A DNA stretch of 64,000 bases. Origin: Oxalobacteraceae sp. CFBP 13730 (GTDB lineage Bacteria > Pseudomonadota > Gammaproteobacteria > Burkholderiales > Burkholderiaceae_D). Both the position numbers and the translations under genes were made by a program. Positions 1 to 9,436 of the stretch are shown piece by piece. Every line of letters begins with the position of its first letter. Within the stretch, counting starts at the first letter, position 1. The notes beneath the pieces are model-generated. The model was not told where the DNA came from, did not search any database, and saw only the letters and a list, made by a program, of their open reading frames with translations. The DNA is taken from positions 682,001-746,000 of the forward strand of contig JACYUQ010000004.1 of NCBI GenBank assembly GCA_014841835.1. The letters are read 5' to 3'.

Positions 1-1
1 G

Positions 2-1156
2 CTGGCATTCAAGATCATGACCGACCCGTTCGTTGGTCAGCTGATCTTCTTCCGCGTCTACTCGGGCACGATCAAGTCGGGCGACACCGTCTACAATCCG
101 ATCAAGAACAAGAAAGAACGTCTTGGTCGTATTCTGCAGATGCACGCAAACCAGCGCGAAGAAATCAAGGAAGTCCACGCCGGCGACATCGCCGCTGCGG
201 TCGGCCTGAAAGATGCAACCACGGGCGAAACCCTGTGCGATCCATCGTCGATCATCACGCTGGAAAAGATGGTCTTCCCTGAGCCGGTGATTCAGCAGGC
301 AGTCGAGCCAAAAACCAAGGCCGACCAGGAAAAAATGGGCCTGGCACTGAACCGCCTGGCACAAGAAGATCCATCGTTCCGCGTGCGTACCGATGAAGAA
401 TCGGGCCAGACCATCATCGGTGGTATGGGCGAGCTGCACCTGGAAATTATCGTTGACCGCATGAAGCGCGAATTCAACGTGGAAGCAACCGTCGGCAAGC
501 CACAGGTTGCGTACCGCGAAACGATCCGCAAGGCAGTCACCGACGTCGAAGGCAAGTTCGTCAAGCAGTCGGGCGGTCGTGGTCAGTACGGTCACGCAGT
601 TCTGACGATCGAGCCGCAAGAGCCGGGCAAAGGCTTCGAGTTCATCGACGCGATCAAGGGCGGTGTGGTTCCACGCGAATACATCCCTGCAGTCGAAAAA
701 GGTGTGCGCGAAACCCTGACCTCGGGCGTGCTGGCCGGTTACCCAGTGGTTGACGTCAAAGTCACCCTGACCTTCGGTTCGTACCACGACGTCGACTCGA
801 ACGAAAACGCGTTCCGCATGGCCGGTTCGATGGCATTCAAGGACGGCTGCCGTAAAGCCAACCCTGTCATCCTCGAGCCGATGATGTCGGTCGAAGTCGA
901 AACGCCGGAAGACTACGCCGGTAACGTGATGGGCGATCTGTCGTCGCGTCGCGGTATGGTGCAAGGCATGGACGAAATTCCAGGCGGCGGCGGCAAGATC
1001 ATCAAAGCCGAAGTGCCACTGTCGGAAATGTTTGGTTACTCGACCTCGCTGCGTTCGGCGACCCAGGGCCGTGCGACCTACACGATGGAATTCAAGCACT
1101 ATTCGGAAGCGCCTAAGCACGTGATTGACGCTATCGTCACTGCCAAGTCGAAGTAA
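2..1156 (+). CDS. fusA: Elongation factor G, C-terminal part (5' end outside window)
   Basis: EF-G is the GTPase that drives translocation of tRNA and mRNA on the ribosome and helps recycle ribosomes. The frame is open from base 2 with no start codon, so the G domain lies off the left edge. The 384 codons present start in domain II ([14 protein letters not shown]) and run through domains III-V. The domain IV segment GGRGQYGH is near fragment residue 190, and the C-terminus HYSEAPKHV is typical. TAA stop at 1154. The gene is followed by tuf on the same strand, the usual str-operon order, which supports the call. Confidence 0.98.
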   Translation: MAFKIMTDPFVGQLIFFRVYSGTIKSGDTVYNPIKNKKERLGRILQMHANQREEIKEVHAGDIAAAVGLKDATTGETLCDPSSIITLEKMVFPEPVIQQAVEPKTKADQEKMGLALNRLAQEDPSFRVRTDEESGQTIIGGMGELHLEIIVDRMKREFNVEATVGKPQVAYRETIRKAVTDVEGKFVKQSGGRGQYGHAVLTIEPQEPGKGFEFIDAIKGGVVPREYIPAVEKGVRETLTSGVLAGYPVVDVKVTLTFGSYHDVDSNENAFRMAGSMAFKDGCRKANPVILEPMMSVEVETPEDYAGNVMGDLSSRRGMVQGMDEIPGGGGKIIKAEVPLSEMFGYSTSLRSATQGRATYTMEFKHYSEAPKHVIDAIVTAKSK

Positions 1157-1175
1157 TCAGCAATACAAGCAATTC

Positions 1176-1203
1176 AAGGGAGACGGGACGTCCTGTCTCC
1201 CTT
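1176..1203 (+). terminator. Hairpin between fusA and tuf, possible attenuator
   Basis: A perfect 9-bp inverted repeat, AAGGGAGAC (1176-1184) with GTCTCCCTT (1195-1203), encloses a 10-base loop that is itself self-complementary (GGACGTCC). Only a short T stretch follows, so full termination is doubtful. Partial termination or RNA processing to set the EF-G to EF-Tu ratio is an inference. Confidence 0.5.
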
Positions 1204-1240
1204 TAAACAGAACATATCGTTTCTTTAAAGGAATCTGGAA

Positions 1241-2434
<1,194 letters not shown>

Positions 2435-2487
2435 TCAGGGCAAGATGGTGGATCGGCTCTCTTTCGGGAGAGTCTGATTGACACAAC

Positions 2488-2519
2488 GATGGGGACAGAC
2501 TTTTCGGTCTGTCCCCATC
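2488..2519. repeat. Perfect 13-bp hairpin, REP-like, between tuf and rpsJ
   Basis: GATGGGGACAGAC (2488-2500) and GTCTGTCCCCATC (2507-2519) are exact reverse complements around the loop TTTTCG. No T-run follows on the plus strand, so it is not a classic terminator. The ggggacagac/gtctgtcccc type resembles intergenic REP-like palindromes known in many proteobacteria, and its copy number elsewhere is untested. It lies just upstream of the rpsJ promoter, so it may insulate rpsJ from tuf. Confidence 0.7.
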
Positions 2520-2536
2520 TGTTTGGCTGGGAACGA

Positions 2537-2545
2537 TGTTATACT
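2537..2545 (+). promoter_or_regulatory. Extended -10 promoter for rpsJ
   Basis: TGtTATACT is an extended -10 box (TGn plus TATACT at 2540-2545). It is followed by a GC-rich discriminator (CCCGCC), as in stringently controlled ribosomal promoters. No good -35 box is visible at normal spacing, which extended -10 promoters tolerate. A small CCGGC/GCCGG stem at 2586-2600 lies in the leader. Confidence 0.55.
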
Positions 2546-2623
2546 CCCGCCTCTTGTGCAGTAACGAAGTATCTCGACCACATTGCCGGCACCAAGCCGG
2601 AACGTTCTTTTAAAGGAAATCGC

Positions 2624-2938
2624 ATGTCCGCTAACCAGAAAATCCGTATTCGCCTGAAAGCATTCGACTACAAGCTGATCGACCAGTCGGCCCTGGAAAT
2701 CGTCGAGACCGCGAAGCGCACCGGCGCCGTCGTCAAAGGCCCAGTCCCACTGCCAACCCGTATCCAGCGTTTCGACGTGCTGCGTTCGCCACACGTGAAC
2801 AAGACCTCGCGCGACCAGTTCGAAATCCGTACGCACCAGCGTCTGATGGACATCGTGGACCCAACCGACAAGACCGTTGACGCACTGATGAAGCTCGACC
2901 TGCCAGCTGGCGTCGATGTCGAAATCAAACTGCAGTAA
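2624..2938 (+). CDS. rpsJ: 30S ribosomal protein S10 (NusE)
   Basis: S10 is a small-subunit head protein and, as NusE, part of the transcription antitermination complex that links NusG and NusB to RNA polymerase. The 104-aa product starts [17 protein letters not shown] and ends DVEIKLQ, matching the family over its full length. The ATG at 2624 has AAAGGAAA just upstream; an in-frame extension further upstream has no family similarity. In most relatives rplC follows directly. Here rpsJ is followed by a terminator and about 14 kb of unrelated genes before rplC. Confidence 0.98.
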   Translation: MSANQKIRIRLKAFDYKLIDQSALEIVETAKRTGAVVKGPVPLPTRIQRFDVLRSPHVNKTSRDQFEIRTHQRLMDIVDPTDKTVDALMKLDLPAGVDVEIKLQ

Positions 2939-2980
2939 TCGCATTTAAGTATTGGCGGCATTGGCCGCCGATGCTGCAAG

Positions 2981-3017
2981 AAGCCAGGTTGACCGCACTG
3001 CGGGCAACCTGGCTTTT
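2981..3017 (+). terminator. Rho-independent terminator after rpsJ
   Basis: AAGCCAGGTTG (2981-2991) pairs perfectly with CAACCTGGCTT (3004-3014), and the stem is followed by more T residues. A second, smaller stem (GGCGGC at 2954-2959 with GCCGCC at 2964-2969) lies just before it. Together they should end the rpsJ transcript, which fits with rpsJ being cut off from the rest of the S10 operon. Confidence 0.85.
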
Positions 3018-3299
3018 GTCATTTCTGGACACAGTGATCATCATGCCTGGTGCATGAACTGCGCTCTGGCAGCCATCTAGCATTGTCTGCCCCGGCAGGG
3101 CGTGATGTAATCGACGGGTTTACTTGTTTGATTGTCCATTCATGCGTCAGATGCACGTTATTCCCGTTATGTCCGCCATGACCTGGCACGAACTCGCCGT
3201 CCTGGCGATCTCGGTGCCATACGCGCAGGCATGGGTGCAGGGGAACCACTGGCGCAGCGGGGAAGGGCATCATGTGATGACGCCAACCGTCAGCATGCG

Positions 3300-3914
3300 A
3301 TGCTGATGCAAGAGCAGGGCGCAAGGAGCCGCGCCGGATCCGTTGCGTTGATCGTGCTGGCGCACGTGCTGTTCGTGCTCGCCTTGCTGCACTACGCCAG
3401 TCCCCGGCCCGACAATGCCAGCACGCCGGTCGACTACATCGCGTTTGCGTTCATCGTGGCGCCGGTGCCGGTGCCGGTGCCGCAGGCGCGCAGCGCGCCC
3501 CCACCCATTCTCGTCCCGGCCGTCCGGCCACTCCGCATCCCCAAGCCGCGTGCGATGCCAGCGTCGCCTGAGCCGATAACGATCATCACACCGTCGGAGC
3601 ACGCTGCATCGGCCACGCCGACCGAGAGCGTGACAGCGCCGGCACCTGCATCGGCGCCAACCGCAAAACTGGACATGGAGTCGCTGCGCGGCCTGGCCCG
3701 GCAGGTGGAGAAAGAGCATGTGCCAACCGCAGTGGAACGCGTGCGTACCGCCGAACAGATGCGCTCTCGCGACGACAACAAACTGTCGCGGGCAATCAAC
3801 GAAGCGAAGAGCCCGGACTGTCAGAAAAAGTACTCCGGCGGCGACAAGCTCAACCTGATTCTACTGGTCCCGCTGGCCATCGACACGATCACTGGGACCG
3901 GCTGCAAATGGTAG
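3300..3914 (+). CDS. Hypothetical membrane-anchored, proline-rich TonB-like protein
   Basis: About 204 aa. One hydrophobic segment lies near the N-terminus (VALIVLAHVLFVLALLHY), followed by a Pro/Ala/Val-rich region (VPVPVPQARSAPPPI...) and a charged helical stretch (MESLRGLARQVEKEH). The conserved-looking tail has two cysteines (AKSPDCQKKY ... GTGCKW) flanking a hydrophobic run. This is the build of a periplasm-spanning TonB/TolA-like protein, but no TonB C-terminal domain is recognised and no function is assigned. The ATG at 3300 is chosen because the in-frame extension back to 3132 looks non-coding; no good ribosome binding site is visible, so the start is uncertain. The 285 bases between the rpsJ terminator and this start show nothing else clear. 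Confidence 0.6.
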   Translation: MLMQEQGARSRAGSVALIVLAHVLFVLALLHYASPRPDNASTPVDYIAFAFIVAPVPVPVPQARSAPPPILVPAVRPLRIPKPRAMPASPEPITIITPSEHAASATPTESVTAPAPASAPTAKLDMESLRGLARQVEKEHVPTAVERVRTAEQMRSRDDNKLSRAINEAKSPDCQKKYSGGDKLNLILLVPLAIDTITGTGCKW

Positions 3915-3953
3915 CTGTCACAAACAGCGCGCCACAGCCGGGGCCACGCCACA

Positions 3954-4151
3954 GCCGGGGTCAGGTCTGACATTCGGACACGAGCTCTACCGCACGTTGA
4001 TTGGCAACGTAATCAAATGCGCGTTCTCCGACCGACGTGCCCCATCGACTCGTGCAACATTGCCTAAAGCTGAGGTCGTGTCCAAATGTCAGACCTGACC
4101 CCAGCTTTGCTGAAGCTGAGGTCGTGTCCGAATGTCAGACCTGACCCCGGC
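3954..4151. repeat. REP cluster 1: three copies of a 34-base repeat (+,-,-)
   Basis: Copies lie at 3954-3987 (+), 4072-4105 (-) and 4118-4151 (-). The shared core on the plus orientation is GGTCAGGTCTGACATTCGG, flanked by GCCGG on the left and ACACGA plus CTC on the right. GTCAG and CTGAC inside it are self-complementary. Copy 2 has one substitution in TCCGAA (TCCAAA). Just upstream, ccacagccgggg is duplicated at 3932 and 3949, which suggests a truncated further copy. The cluster fills the gap between two convergent genes (ends at 3914 and 4181). Confidence 0.9.
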
Positions 4152-4180
4152 TTTGTGACTTCTGCTTTGTTATGGCCAGC

Positions 4181-5521
4181 TTATTTGCTGCCGGTCTTCC
4201 AGCGCATGCCGAAGCCGAAGTGGCGGTCCATCAGTTCGTGGGCGCTGGTGGTGCCTTGCTGCTGGAAGTATTCGGCCAGTTTCGTGATCACGAGCTGGCC
4301 GCTGCGGTTTTCGATCAGCGCGATGGCGCACATGATCTGGCGGTCGCCGCCGTCGAGCTTGACCTCGACCGGCGCCTGGCCTGGTGCGGTGATCGTTACC
4401 ACGCCATTGGTCACGCTCCAGTTGGCGGCGCCTTCGTAGATGAACGAGAAGATCACGGCGCGCTTGATCTGGTCGAAGCGCTCGCCATTGATGAACAGGT
4501 TTTCGCCATTCGCAGCGGCGCCCGTGCGGTCGTCGGCGTCGAGCTTGATGAACGGATCGCGCTCGTAGTCGCCGAACGTGTTGCCCAGTGCTTGCACCAG
4601 GCCGCGGCGGCCGTCGGTCAGCTCATACATGCAGCCCAGGTCGAGGTCGATGCCGGTGCGGCCCTTGCGCGACGCTTGCGCCTTGTTGGCCATCTCGCCC
4701 GCCTTGTGCGCAAGGTCGCCGGCCATGCTGGTCAGGCGGTCGAGGAAGCCGCCGCCCCTGGCCGCTGCGGCCGGTGGCGGCGTGGATGGTGCCGGTGGCG
4801 GCGCGATCGCGGCCTGGTTCCAGTTCAGGTTGACGTGGATGCGGCCATAGCCGCCGCACGCGCGCTTGTCGAGCGAGACCTTGTCACCGCGCTTGTCGAG
4901 CGTGATCTTCGACAGCGAGACGCGTGGCGCGGCTGGTGTCGTAACGGGAGCAGGTGCCGGCGTGGACACCGGCGTCGGTGTGGGCGTTGCCGGCTTCGCT
5001 GACGATCCCGCCTCGGCGCCACCAAAGTGCGCGAGAAGCGTCGACAGGCCGCCGGCAAAACCCTGGCCGACCGCGCCGAAGCGCCACTGGCCGTCACGGC
5101 GATACAACTCCGCCACGATCACGGCTTTCTCGTCGCCGAAGTCGGCGCCCGACCACGGAAAGCGCAGCGCGCTGCCCAGCGTGAGCGAGCTCGCGCCCAG
5201 CGTGCGCATGCTGGCGGCGCCGTCGATCGCGGCGACGAACACCAGCTTGGCGATCGATGCCGGCAGCTGGTCGAGGTTCACGGCGAAGCTGGCGCGGCCC
5301 GGCGACTGGTTCAGGCGCACCGCACCTTCCGGGCTGGCCAGCTGGTTGTAGAAGACCATGTAGCGGTCGTCGGACAGCTTGTCGTTGGCGTCCAGGCCGA
5401 AGCACGAGACATCGACCGAGGCGCCGTTGGCCGCGATCTCGACGTCGACGTTGAAGACGTGGCCGCTGCCCAGATCGGCCAGCTTGCCTTTCTGGCCGCG
5501 CGAATAGGTGGTCATGTTCAT
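4181..5521 (-). CDS. TerA-like tellurium resistance / stress protein with TerD domain
   Basis: 446 aa. The N-terminal 150 or so residues form a TerD-type domain (FNVDVEIAANG..., MVFYNQLASPEGAVRLN, VIVAELYRRDGQWRFGAVGQGF). A Pro/Thr/Ala-rich linker follows, and then a TerA-type C-terminal half (GRIHVNLNWN, IDLDLGCMYELTDGRRG, a run of acidic residues, and a C-terminal RHFGFGMRWKTG). TerD-family domains bind calcium and act in membrane-associated stress responses including tellurite resistance (family knowledge). The start ATG at 5521 overlaps the stop of the upstream lyase gene as ATGA, so this is the last gene of the seven-gene Ter operon. The alternative internal ATG at 5515 is equally in frame. 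Confidence 0.85.
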   Translation of the reverse strand: MNMTTYSRGQKGKLADLGSGHVFNVDVEIAANGASVDVSCFGLDANDKLSDDRYMVFYNQLASPEGAVRLNQSPGRASFAVNLDQLPASIAKLVFVAAIDGAASMRTLGASSLTLGSALRFPWSGADFGDEKAVIVAELYRRDGQWRFGAVGQGFAGGLSTLLAHFGGAEAGSSAKPATPTPTPVSTPAPAPVTTPAAPRVSLSKITLDKRGDKVSLDKRACGGYGRIHVNLNWNQAAIAPPPAPSTPPPAAAARGGGFLDRLTSMAGDLAHKAGEMANKAQASRKGRTGIDLDLGCMYELTDGRRGLVQALGNTFGDYERDPFIKLDADDRTGAAANGENLFINGERFDQIKRAVIFSFIYEGAANWSVTNGVVTITAPGQAPVEVKLDGGDRQIMCAIALIENRSGQLVITKLAEYFQQQGTTSAHELMDRHFGFGMRWKTGSK

Positions 5522-6435
5522 GAGGGTTCCCCTTCCAGGAATGGTTTGTGATCCAGTTCGGCGCCGTGGAAACCGAACAGGCGCGATTGCTCGACCGTGC
5601 GTTCGGCCCAGGCGCGATGGGTGGCGACTTCGCACATGGCGTCGTTCATGCGAAACACGGCCGGTGCCGACTGGTCGAGAATCGCGCGCGCCACCGCCAG
5701 ATCTTGCGGCGACACCTTGAAGTGCTGTTCAATTGGCGCGATCTGGGTCGGATGGATGGCGGTCTTGCCGATCATCCCGTGCGCCAGGTCTTCGATGACT
5801 TCCTGGTCCAGCAGCTCGGGCAGATCCAGGTATTCGAACACGGGCGCGGTCAGCATGAAGCCGTAGGGCCGGAACGTGGTGACCAGGCGCGAGATGACGG
5901 GCCCCAGCGGCGTGCGGTACAGCGTCATGCCGCGCGGCCGGCGCAGGCCCAGCAGCGCCAGCAGATCGTTGCCGCCGATGCGTAGCGCCAGGATGCGATG
6001 GCGTACGCCGGGCGCTTCGAGCACCGCGCGCAGGCCCTGCATCTCGTGGTCGTCAAAGGCTTCGGCCGTTTCCAGCGTCGGCATCAACACGTGCTCGGTG
6101 TGGCGCAGCAGCCGGTAGTAGTTGTCGAAGTTGTGGCGCGTGATCTTGGGCAGCACGAAACCGGTGAGCTTGTCGGCGCCCGGCATCGCCAGCACGCGCT
6201 CCAGCACTTCGGTATTGCGCACCCGGACGAAGCGGTCGGCCGCCACATCCACGCGCATATTGGCCAGCACCACCGACAGGTTGAACAGCGAATAGCTCAG
6301 CTCCCGGTCGGCGATGGCGTCCTCGGTGCAGAAGATCAGTGACCGCGCCTGCGGAATCAGGTCGCCATTGGCGATCTCCGCCAGGTCCTTGTGATTGGCC
6401 GGCACGTACAACGACGCGCCCAGTGATTTAGCCAT
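5518..6435 (-). CDS. HpcH/HpaI aldolase / citrate lyase beta-like protein of the Ter operon
   Basis: 305 aa, with the TIM-barrel fold of the CitE/HpcH family. SLIFCTEDAIADRELSYSLFNL near residues 32-55 corresponds to the CitE N-terminal strand, and VLPKI, LRIGGNDLLALLGL and GMIGKTAIHPTQI follow in family order. These enzymes cleave or form C-C bonds on acyl or keto acid substrates; the substrate here is unknown. The ATG at 6435 has AGGAG 8 bases upstream and is preferred to an in-frame GTG at 6444. It overlaps the upstream StiP-like gene by 8 bases and the downstream TerA-like gene by 4. CitE-like enzymes are a described component of Ter-associated biosynthetic operons. Confidence 0.85.
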   Translation of the reverse strand: MAKSLGASLYVPANHKDLAEIANGDLIPQARSLIFCTEDAIADRELSYSLFNLSVVLANMRVDVAADRFVRVRNTEVLERVLAMPGADKLTGFVLPKITRHNFDNYYRLLRHTEHVLMPTLETAEAFDDHEMQGLRAVLEAPGVRHRILALRIGGNDLLALLGLRRPRGMTLYRTPLGPVISRLVTTFRPYGFMLTAPVFEYLDLPELLDQEVIEDLAHGMIGKTAIHPTQIAPIEQHFKVSPQDLAVARAILDQSAPAVFRMNDAMCEVATHRAWAERTVEQSRLFGFHGAELDHKPFLEGEPS

Positions 6436-7519
6436 CGGATGCACTCCTGATCAGAGATACTGCGTGGTAGGGCAGGCTCGGGTCGATTTCGACCGGGACC
6501 TGTTTTTCTTCGGCCAGCGCGGCCAGGTGCGCCACATCCGGCGCATCTGCAGCGCGCAGTACCAGCAGGCGCGGCACGCGCCGCAGCAGCACACGCGTGG
6601 CTTCGCCGATGCCCGGCTTGACGAGATTGACGTCGGCCACGCCATAGCGCTTCATTGCGGCGTCGAGATAAGTCTGCGAGCGTGCGCGCGCCGCGTGTGC
6701 ATCGACTGGCGGCGCCTCAGCGACATCCGCCGCCAGTGCCAGCGCGGTCAGGTCATCGGCGAACGCCTGCGAGCGGTCGATGCCGGTAAAGTCTGCATAG
6801 AACACACAGCCGTGGAAATCGTCCGCCCCCAGATCGTCGGGCATGACGGTGCGGCTGACCAGGCCCGATACCGTCGCATTCAGGATGCTTGACGGGATCA
6901 GGTAATCGTCGCACGAGGCGGCGCAGGCGGCCGCGCCGGCCAGGTCCGACAGCACGTACAGGCCCGCGTCGATCGCCACGCCGTGACGCACATTGAACGC
7001 GTCGACCGAGCCGGCCAGTTCGCGCGCGATGACGCCTTTGCCGGTCCAGCCGTCGACGAACACGATCGATTCAGGCGCGTGGCCCTGGGCCAGGATGTGG
7101 CGCAGGGCAGCGGCGTCGATGCCGCGGTCGCGCACGATCGACACGCAGTAATGCACGGCGTCGCGCCCGAACCGCTCGCGCAGCAGGCGCGTGACAACCA
7201 CGCCCACCGGCGTGCCGGCACGTGCCAGCGAAACGATCGTGATCTGCTGCGCGCGGCGCCCCGCGATCAGGCCCGCCAGGCGCAGGCAATCCTGCGCCAT
7301 GCGCGGGTTGTTGGCGGTGCAGGCGGCGTCGAACAGGCGCATATAGCGCCCGGACGGTGCCGATTCCGGCGACAGCATCTGGCTGTAATGACGCTGGCCG
7401 CTCTGGATCAGTGCTTCCTTCTCGGCGACGTCGGTGAAGTCCTGCTGCGGCAGGCGGCGCAGCAAAAAGTCGACCTCACCGCCGCGGTAGCTGCCCGGGA
7501 ACGGGGCATGCGCGATCAC
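6428..7519 (-). CDS. StiP-family phosphoribosyltransferase-like protein with PELOTA RNA-binding domain
   Basis: 363 aa. The N-terminal two thirds match the StiP / PRTase-like family of Ter operons. GSYRGGEVDFLLRRL is near residues 9-23, TIVSLARAGTPVGVVVTRLL near 94-113, and the PRPP-loop-like VFVDGWTGKG is at 153-162. The C-terminal part (VNLVKPGIGEATRVLLRR ... SLPYHAVSLIR) fits the PELOTA/L7Ae-like RNA-binding domain often fused to this enzyme. Databases also call the family cysteine protease StiP, so the enzymatic role is not settled. The start is GTG at 7519, forming a GTGA overlap with the HAD gene stop; no other start fits as well. Confidence 0.82.
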   Translation of the reverse strand: MIAHAPFPGSYRGGEVDFLLRRLPQQDFTDVAEKEALIQSGQRHYSQMLSPESAPSGRYMRLFDAACTANNPRMAQDCLRLAGLIAGRRAQQITIVSLARAGTPVGVVVTRLLRERFGRDAVHYCVSIVRDRGIDAAALRHILAQGHAPESIVFVDGWTGKGVIARELAGSVDAFNVRHGVAIDAGLYVLSDLAGAAACAASCDDYLIPSSILNATVSGLVSRTVMPDDLGADDFHGCVFYADFTGIDRSQAFADDLTALALAADVAEAPPVDAHAARARSQTYLDAAMKRYGVADVNLVKPGIGEATRVLLRRVPRLLVLRAADAPDVAHLAALAEEKQVPVEIDPSLPYHAVSLIRSASDG

Positions 7520-8280
7520 AGCGCCCCCACGGTGACGCCGGCCAGCTGCGTGCCGCGCGGGATGATCGCGTAGTCGCAGGCAGCCATGAAGCGCGCATCC
7601 GAGCGGCTGTCGCCCATGCCGAAGGTGACGATCTCGCCGTGTTCGGCCTTCAGGCGCGCCGTGATGTGCGCGACCGCATGGGCCTTGTCCAGCGCCTTGG
7701 GCAGGATCGCCAGGTTGTTGCCGTTGCGGTGGACGACGTAATCGCGGTTGCCGTCCGCGATCCACGGCCGCACCACGTGCTCTTCGAGCGGCGCGAGGCG
7801 CTCGCTCAGCTTGTCCGGGTCTTTCACGACCAGGAAGAACGGCGTGCCGATATCTTCGATCATGCGCGCGCGGCCGGCGTAACCGGTGCGTGCGCCATGG
7901 GCGTCGATGTGGGCCGCCAGCTCCAGCAGGCCGGGCAGGGCGGTGTGCATCGCCGTGCGCACGCCTTCCAGAAAGGGCCGGTCGACCGCGCCGCCCGGTT
8001 CGAGCACGACGCCGCCGTAGTTGATGACGGCGTAACTGTCGAATGGCAGGTGCACGCGGCGCAGGCCATCGAGGTCACGCGCCGTGGTCGGGATCATCGT
8101 CATCCCGTCCTGCAGCAGCGCGAGAAACGAGCGCTGGGCCGGGGTGGTGTACGAACAGATGCTGCCATCCTTGTAATACGCGACAGGCTGCAGCGCATCG
8201 GGGGCATCCCGGTGCGTGCCGCACTTGCCGAAGGTCTGGAACAGTGTGTCGTCCAGGTCAGCGAACAGGAACTTCTTCAA
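7516..8280 (-). CDS. HAD-superfamily phosphatase of the Ter operon
   Basis: 254 aa. Motif I DLDDT is at residues 8-12 and motif IV GMGDSRSD is near residue 225, with a cap domain in between, as in Cof-type / sucrose-phosphatase-like HAD phosphatases. The protein should act on a small phosphorylated metabolite. The likely start is TTG at 8280, giving MKKFLFADLDDT, with GAGGA 5 bases upstream. The longer open frame back to 8379 only translates the antisense-like part of the upstream gene. The start lies inside the end of the upstream PRTase gene (23-base overlap) and the stop overlaps the next gene, so translation is probably coupled. Confidence 0.85.
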   Translation of the reverse strand: MKKFLFADLDDTLFQTFGKCGTHRDAPDALQPVAYYKDGSICSYTTPAQRSFLALLQDGMTMIPTTARDLDGLRRVHLPFDSYAVINYGGVVLEPGGAVDRPFLEGVRTAMHTALPGLLELAAHIDAHGARTGYAGRARMIEDIGTPFFLVVKDPDKLSERLAPLEEHVVRPWIADGNRDYVVHRNGNNLAILPKALDKAHAVAHITARLKAEHGEIVTFGMGDSRSDARFMAACDYAIIPRGTQLAGVTVGAL

Positions 8281-9436
8281 CGTGGTCCTCGGACTGAAAA
8301 TGGAACAGGCGCGCGCGCAGGGTATCGGCCAGCGCGAACAGCGCGGGGCCGGGGGCAGTTTCAAAGCACAGCAGGACATGGTCGTACTGGCCGGGTGCGA
8401 CGTTGTACAGGTAGTTGGCGATGCCTTCGCCGTAGTTGTCCGGGAAGGTCAAGGCGTGGCCCACCGCGCCCCAGGTCAGGATCGGCGAGCGGGTCGTTGA
8501 CTGCACCACCACGTCGACGCCGCGCGCTTGCAGGGCCGCGCCGAGCAGCGTGGACGCGTGCATGAATTCGCCGGTGCCCAGCACCAGCACGCGGCTGCCG
8601 GGCGCGAACTCGCCAGCCAGGCGTGCGGCCAGGGCGGTTGGCGCTTGCACGGCGTGGTCGACCCCCAGGCGGCCAAACGTGCTGCTGGCGCCGCGGTCGG
8701 CGTCGTGCTCGAAGCGCTGGGCCGCGCCCTGGTCCGGTGGCAGCGGGCCTTGCGCGAACGTGAACTGGCCGTCGACCAGCGCGCCGATGGTGGCCGGCAG
8801 GCCGAAGCGCGCATCGAGTTCGCCGGGGGCGGCCGGGCCCATGAAATTGGTGATCGTCGCCAGGTGCACGCGCTCGATGCCGGGGTTCAGGCGCTGGCAG
8901 GCCGCAGCCAGGTTGACGAAGGTGTTGCCGGTGCTGGCTTCATCGTCGACCATCACGACCGTGCGCGCCGCCATGAACAGCGCGTGCAGCGCCGGATCGG
9001 TGGGCTCGTGCAGGAACTGGCGCGGCGCGTGGCTGTGCGCTTCGGCGAATTCGATCAGCGGCCCGGCGCCCACGCGGTAGCGCGTGGTGTACAGGAACAG
9101 CGCCTGCTGCGCCGGATGCGCGCGCAGCCAGGCCTCGAACACGCCCTGGCCCAGGCCGATGGCGGTTTCGGCCATCGCGATGAAGAGCACCGGGCCATCG
9201 ACCGGCGGCACGGTGGCCGCCAGGCGCTCGTGCACGGCCAGCATCGCGCGGGGCGATGCCGGCCAGTGCTTGCCCAGCACCTTGCTCAGAAAGAGAAAAC
9301 CACGCTTGGCATTGGCGCGCGCGGCAAAGCCGAGCAGCTCGTCGACCTCGGCCGCGCCGCTGTCGATGCGCAGTTCGAGCGTGCCGGTGGGCAGTTCGAT
9401 GCGCTGCAGGGTGGAGGAAGGCGCAGCCATGGTCAT
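8258..9436 (-). CDS. Phosphoribosyltransferase with TRSP domain, Ter operon
   Basis: 392 aa. A type I phosphoribosyltransferase PRPP-binding motif is clear (TVVMVDDEASTGNTF, residues 159-173). The C-terminal domain carries the motif TTRSP (314-318) that names the TRSP domain, followed by GEGIANYLYN. In the comparative genomics of Ter systems this enzyme pairs with a second PRTase, an ATP-grasp ligase and a HAD phosphatase, and the set is predicted to make a nucleoside-like metabolite. The ATG at 9436 forms an ATGA overlap with the ATP-grasp stop. ATG at 9430 is an alternative start. Confidence 0.88.
   Translation of the reverse strand: MTMAAPSSTLQRIELPTGTLELRIDSGAAEVDELLGFAARANAKRGFLFLSKVLGKHWPASPRAMLAVHERLAATVPPVDGPVLFIAMAETAIGLGQGVFEAWLRAHPAQQALFLYTTRYRVGAGPLIEFAEAHSHAPRQFLHEPTDPALHALFMAARTVVMVDDEASTGNTFVNLAAACQRLNPGIERVHLATITNFMGPAAPGELDARFGLPATIGALVDGQFTFAQGPLPPDQGAAQRFEHDADRGASSTFGRLGVDHAVQAPTALAARLAGEFAPGSRVLVLGTGEFMHASTLLGAALQARGVDVVVQSTTRSPILTWGAVGHALTFPDNYGEGIANYLYNVAPGQYDHVLLCFETAPGPALFALADTLRARLFHFQSEDHVEEVPVR

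Noticed and set aside
3132-3299. Longer N-terminus or separate small gene (3124-3306) before the TonB-like orphan
   Set aside because: Residues upstream of 3300 look like random GC-rich translation, and no ribosome binding site supports either start.
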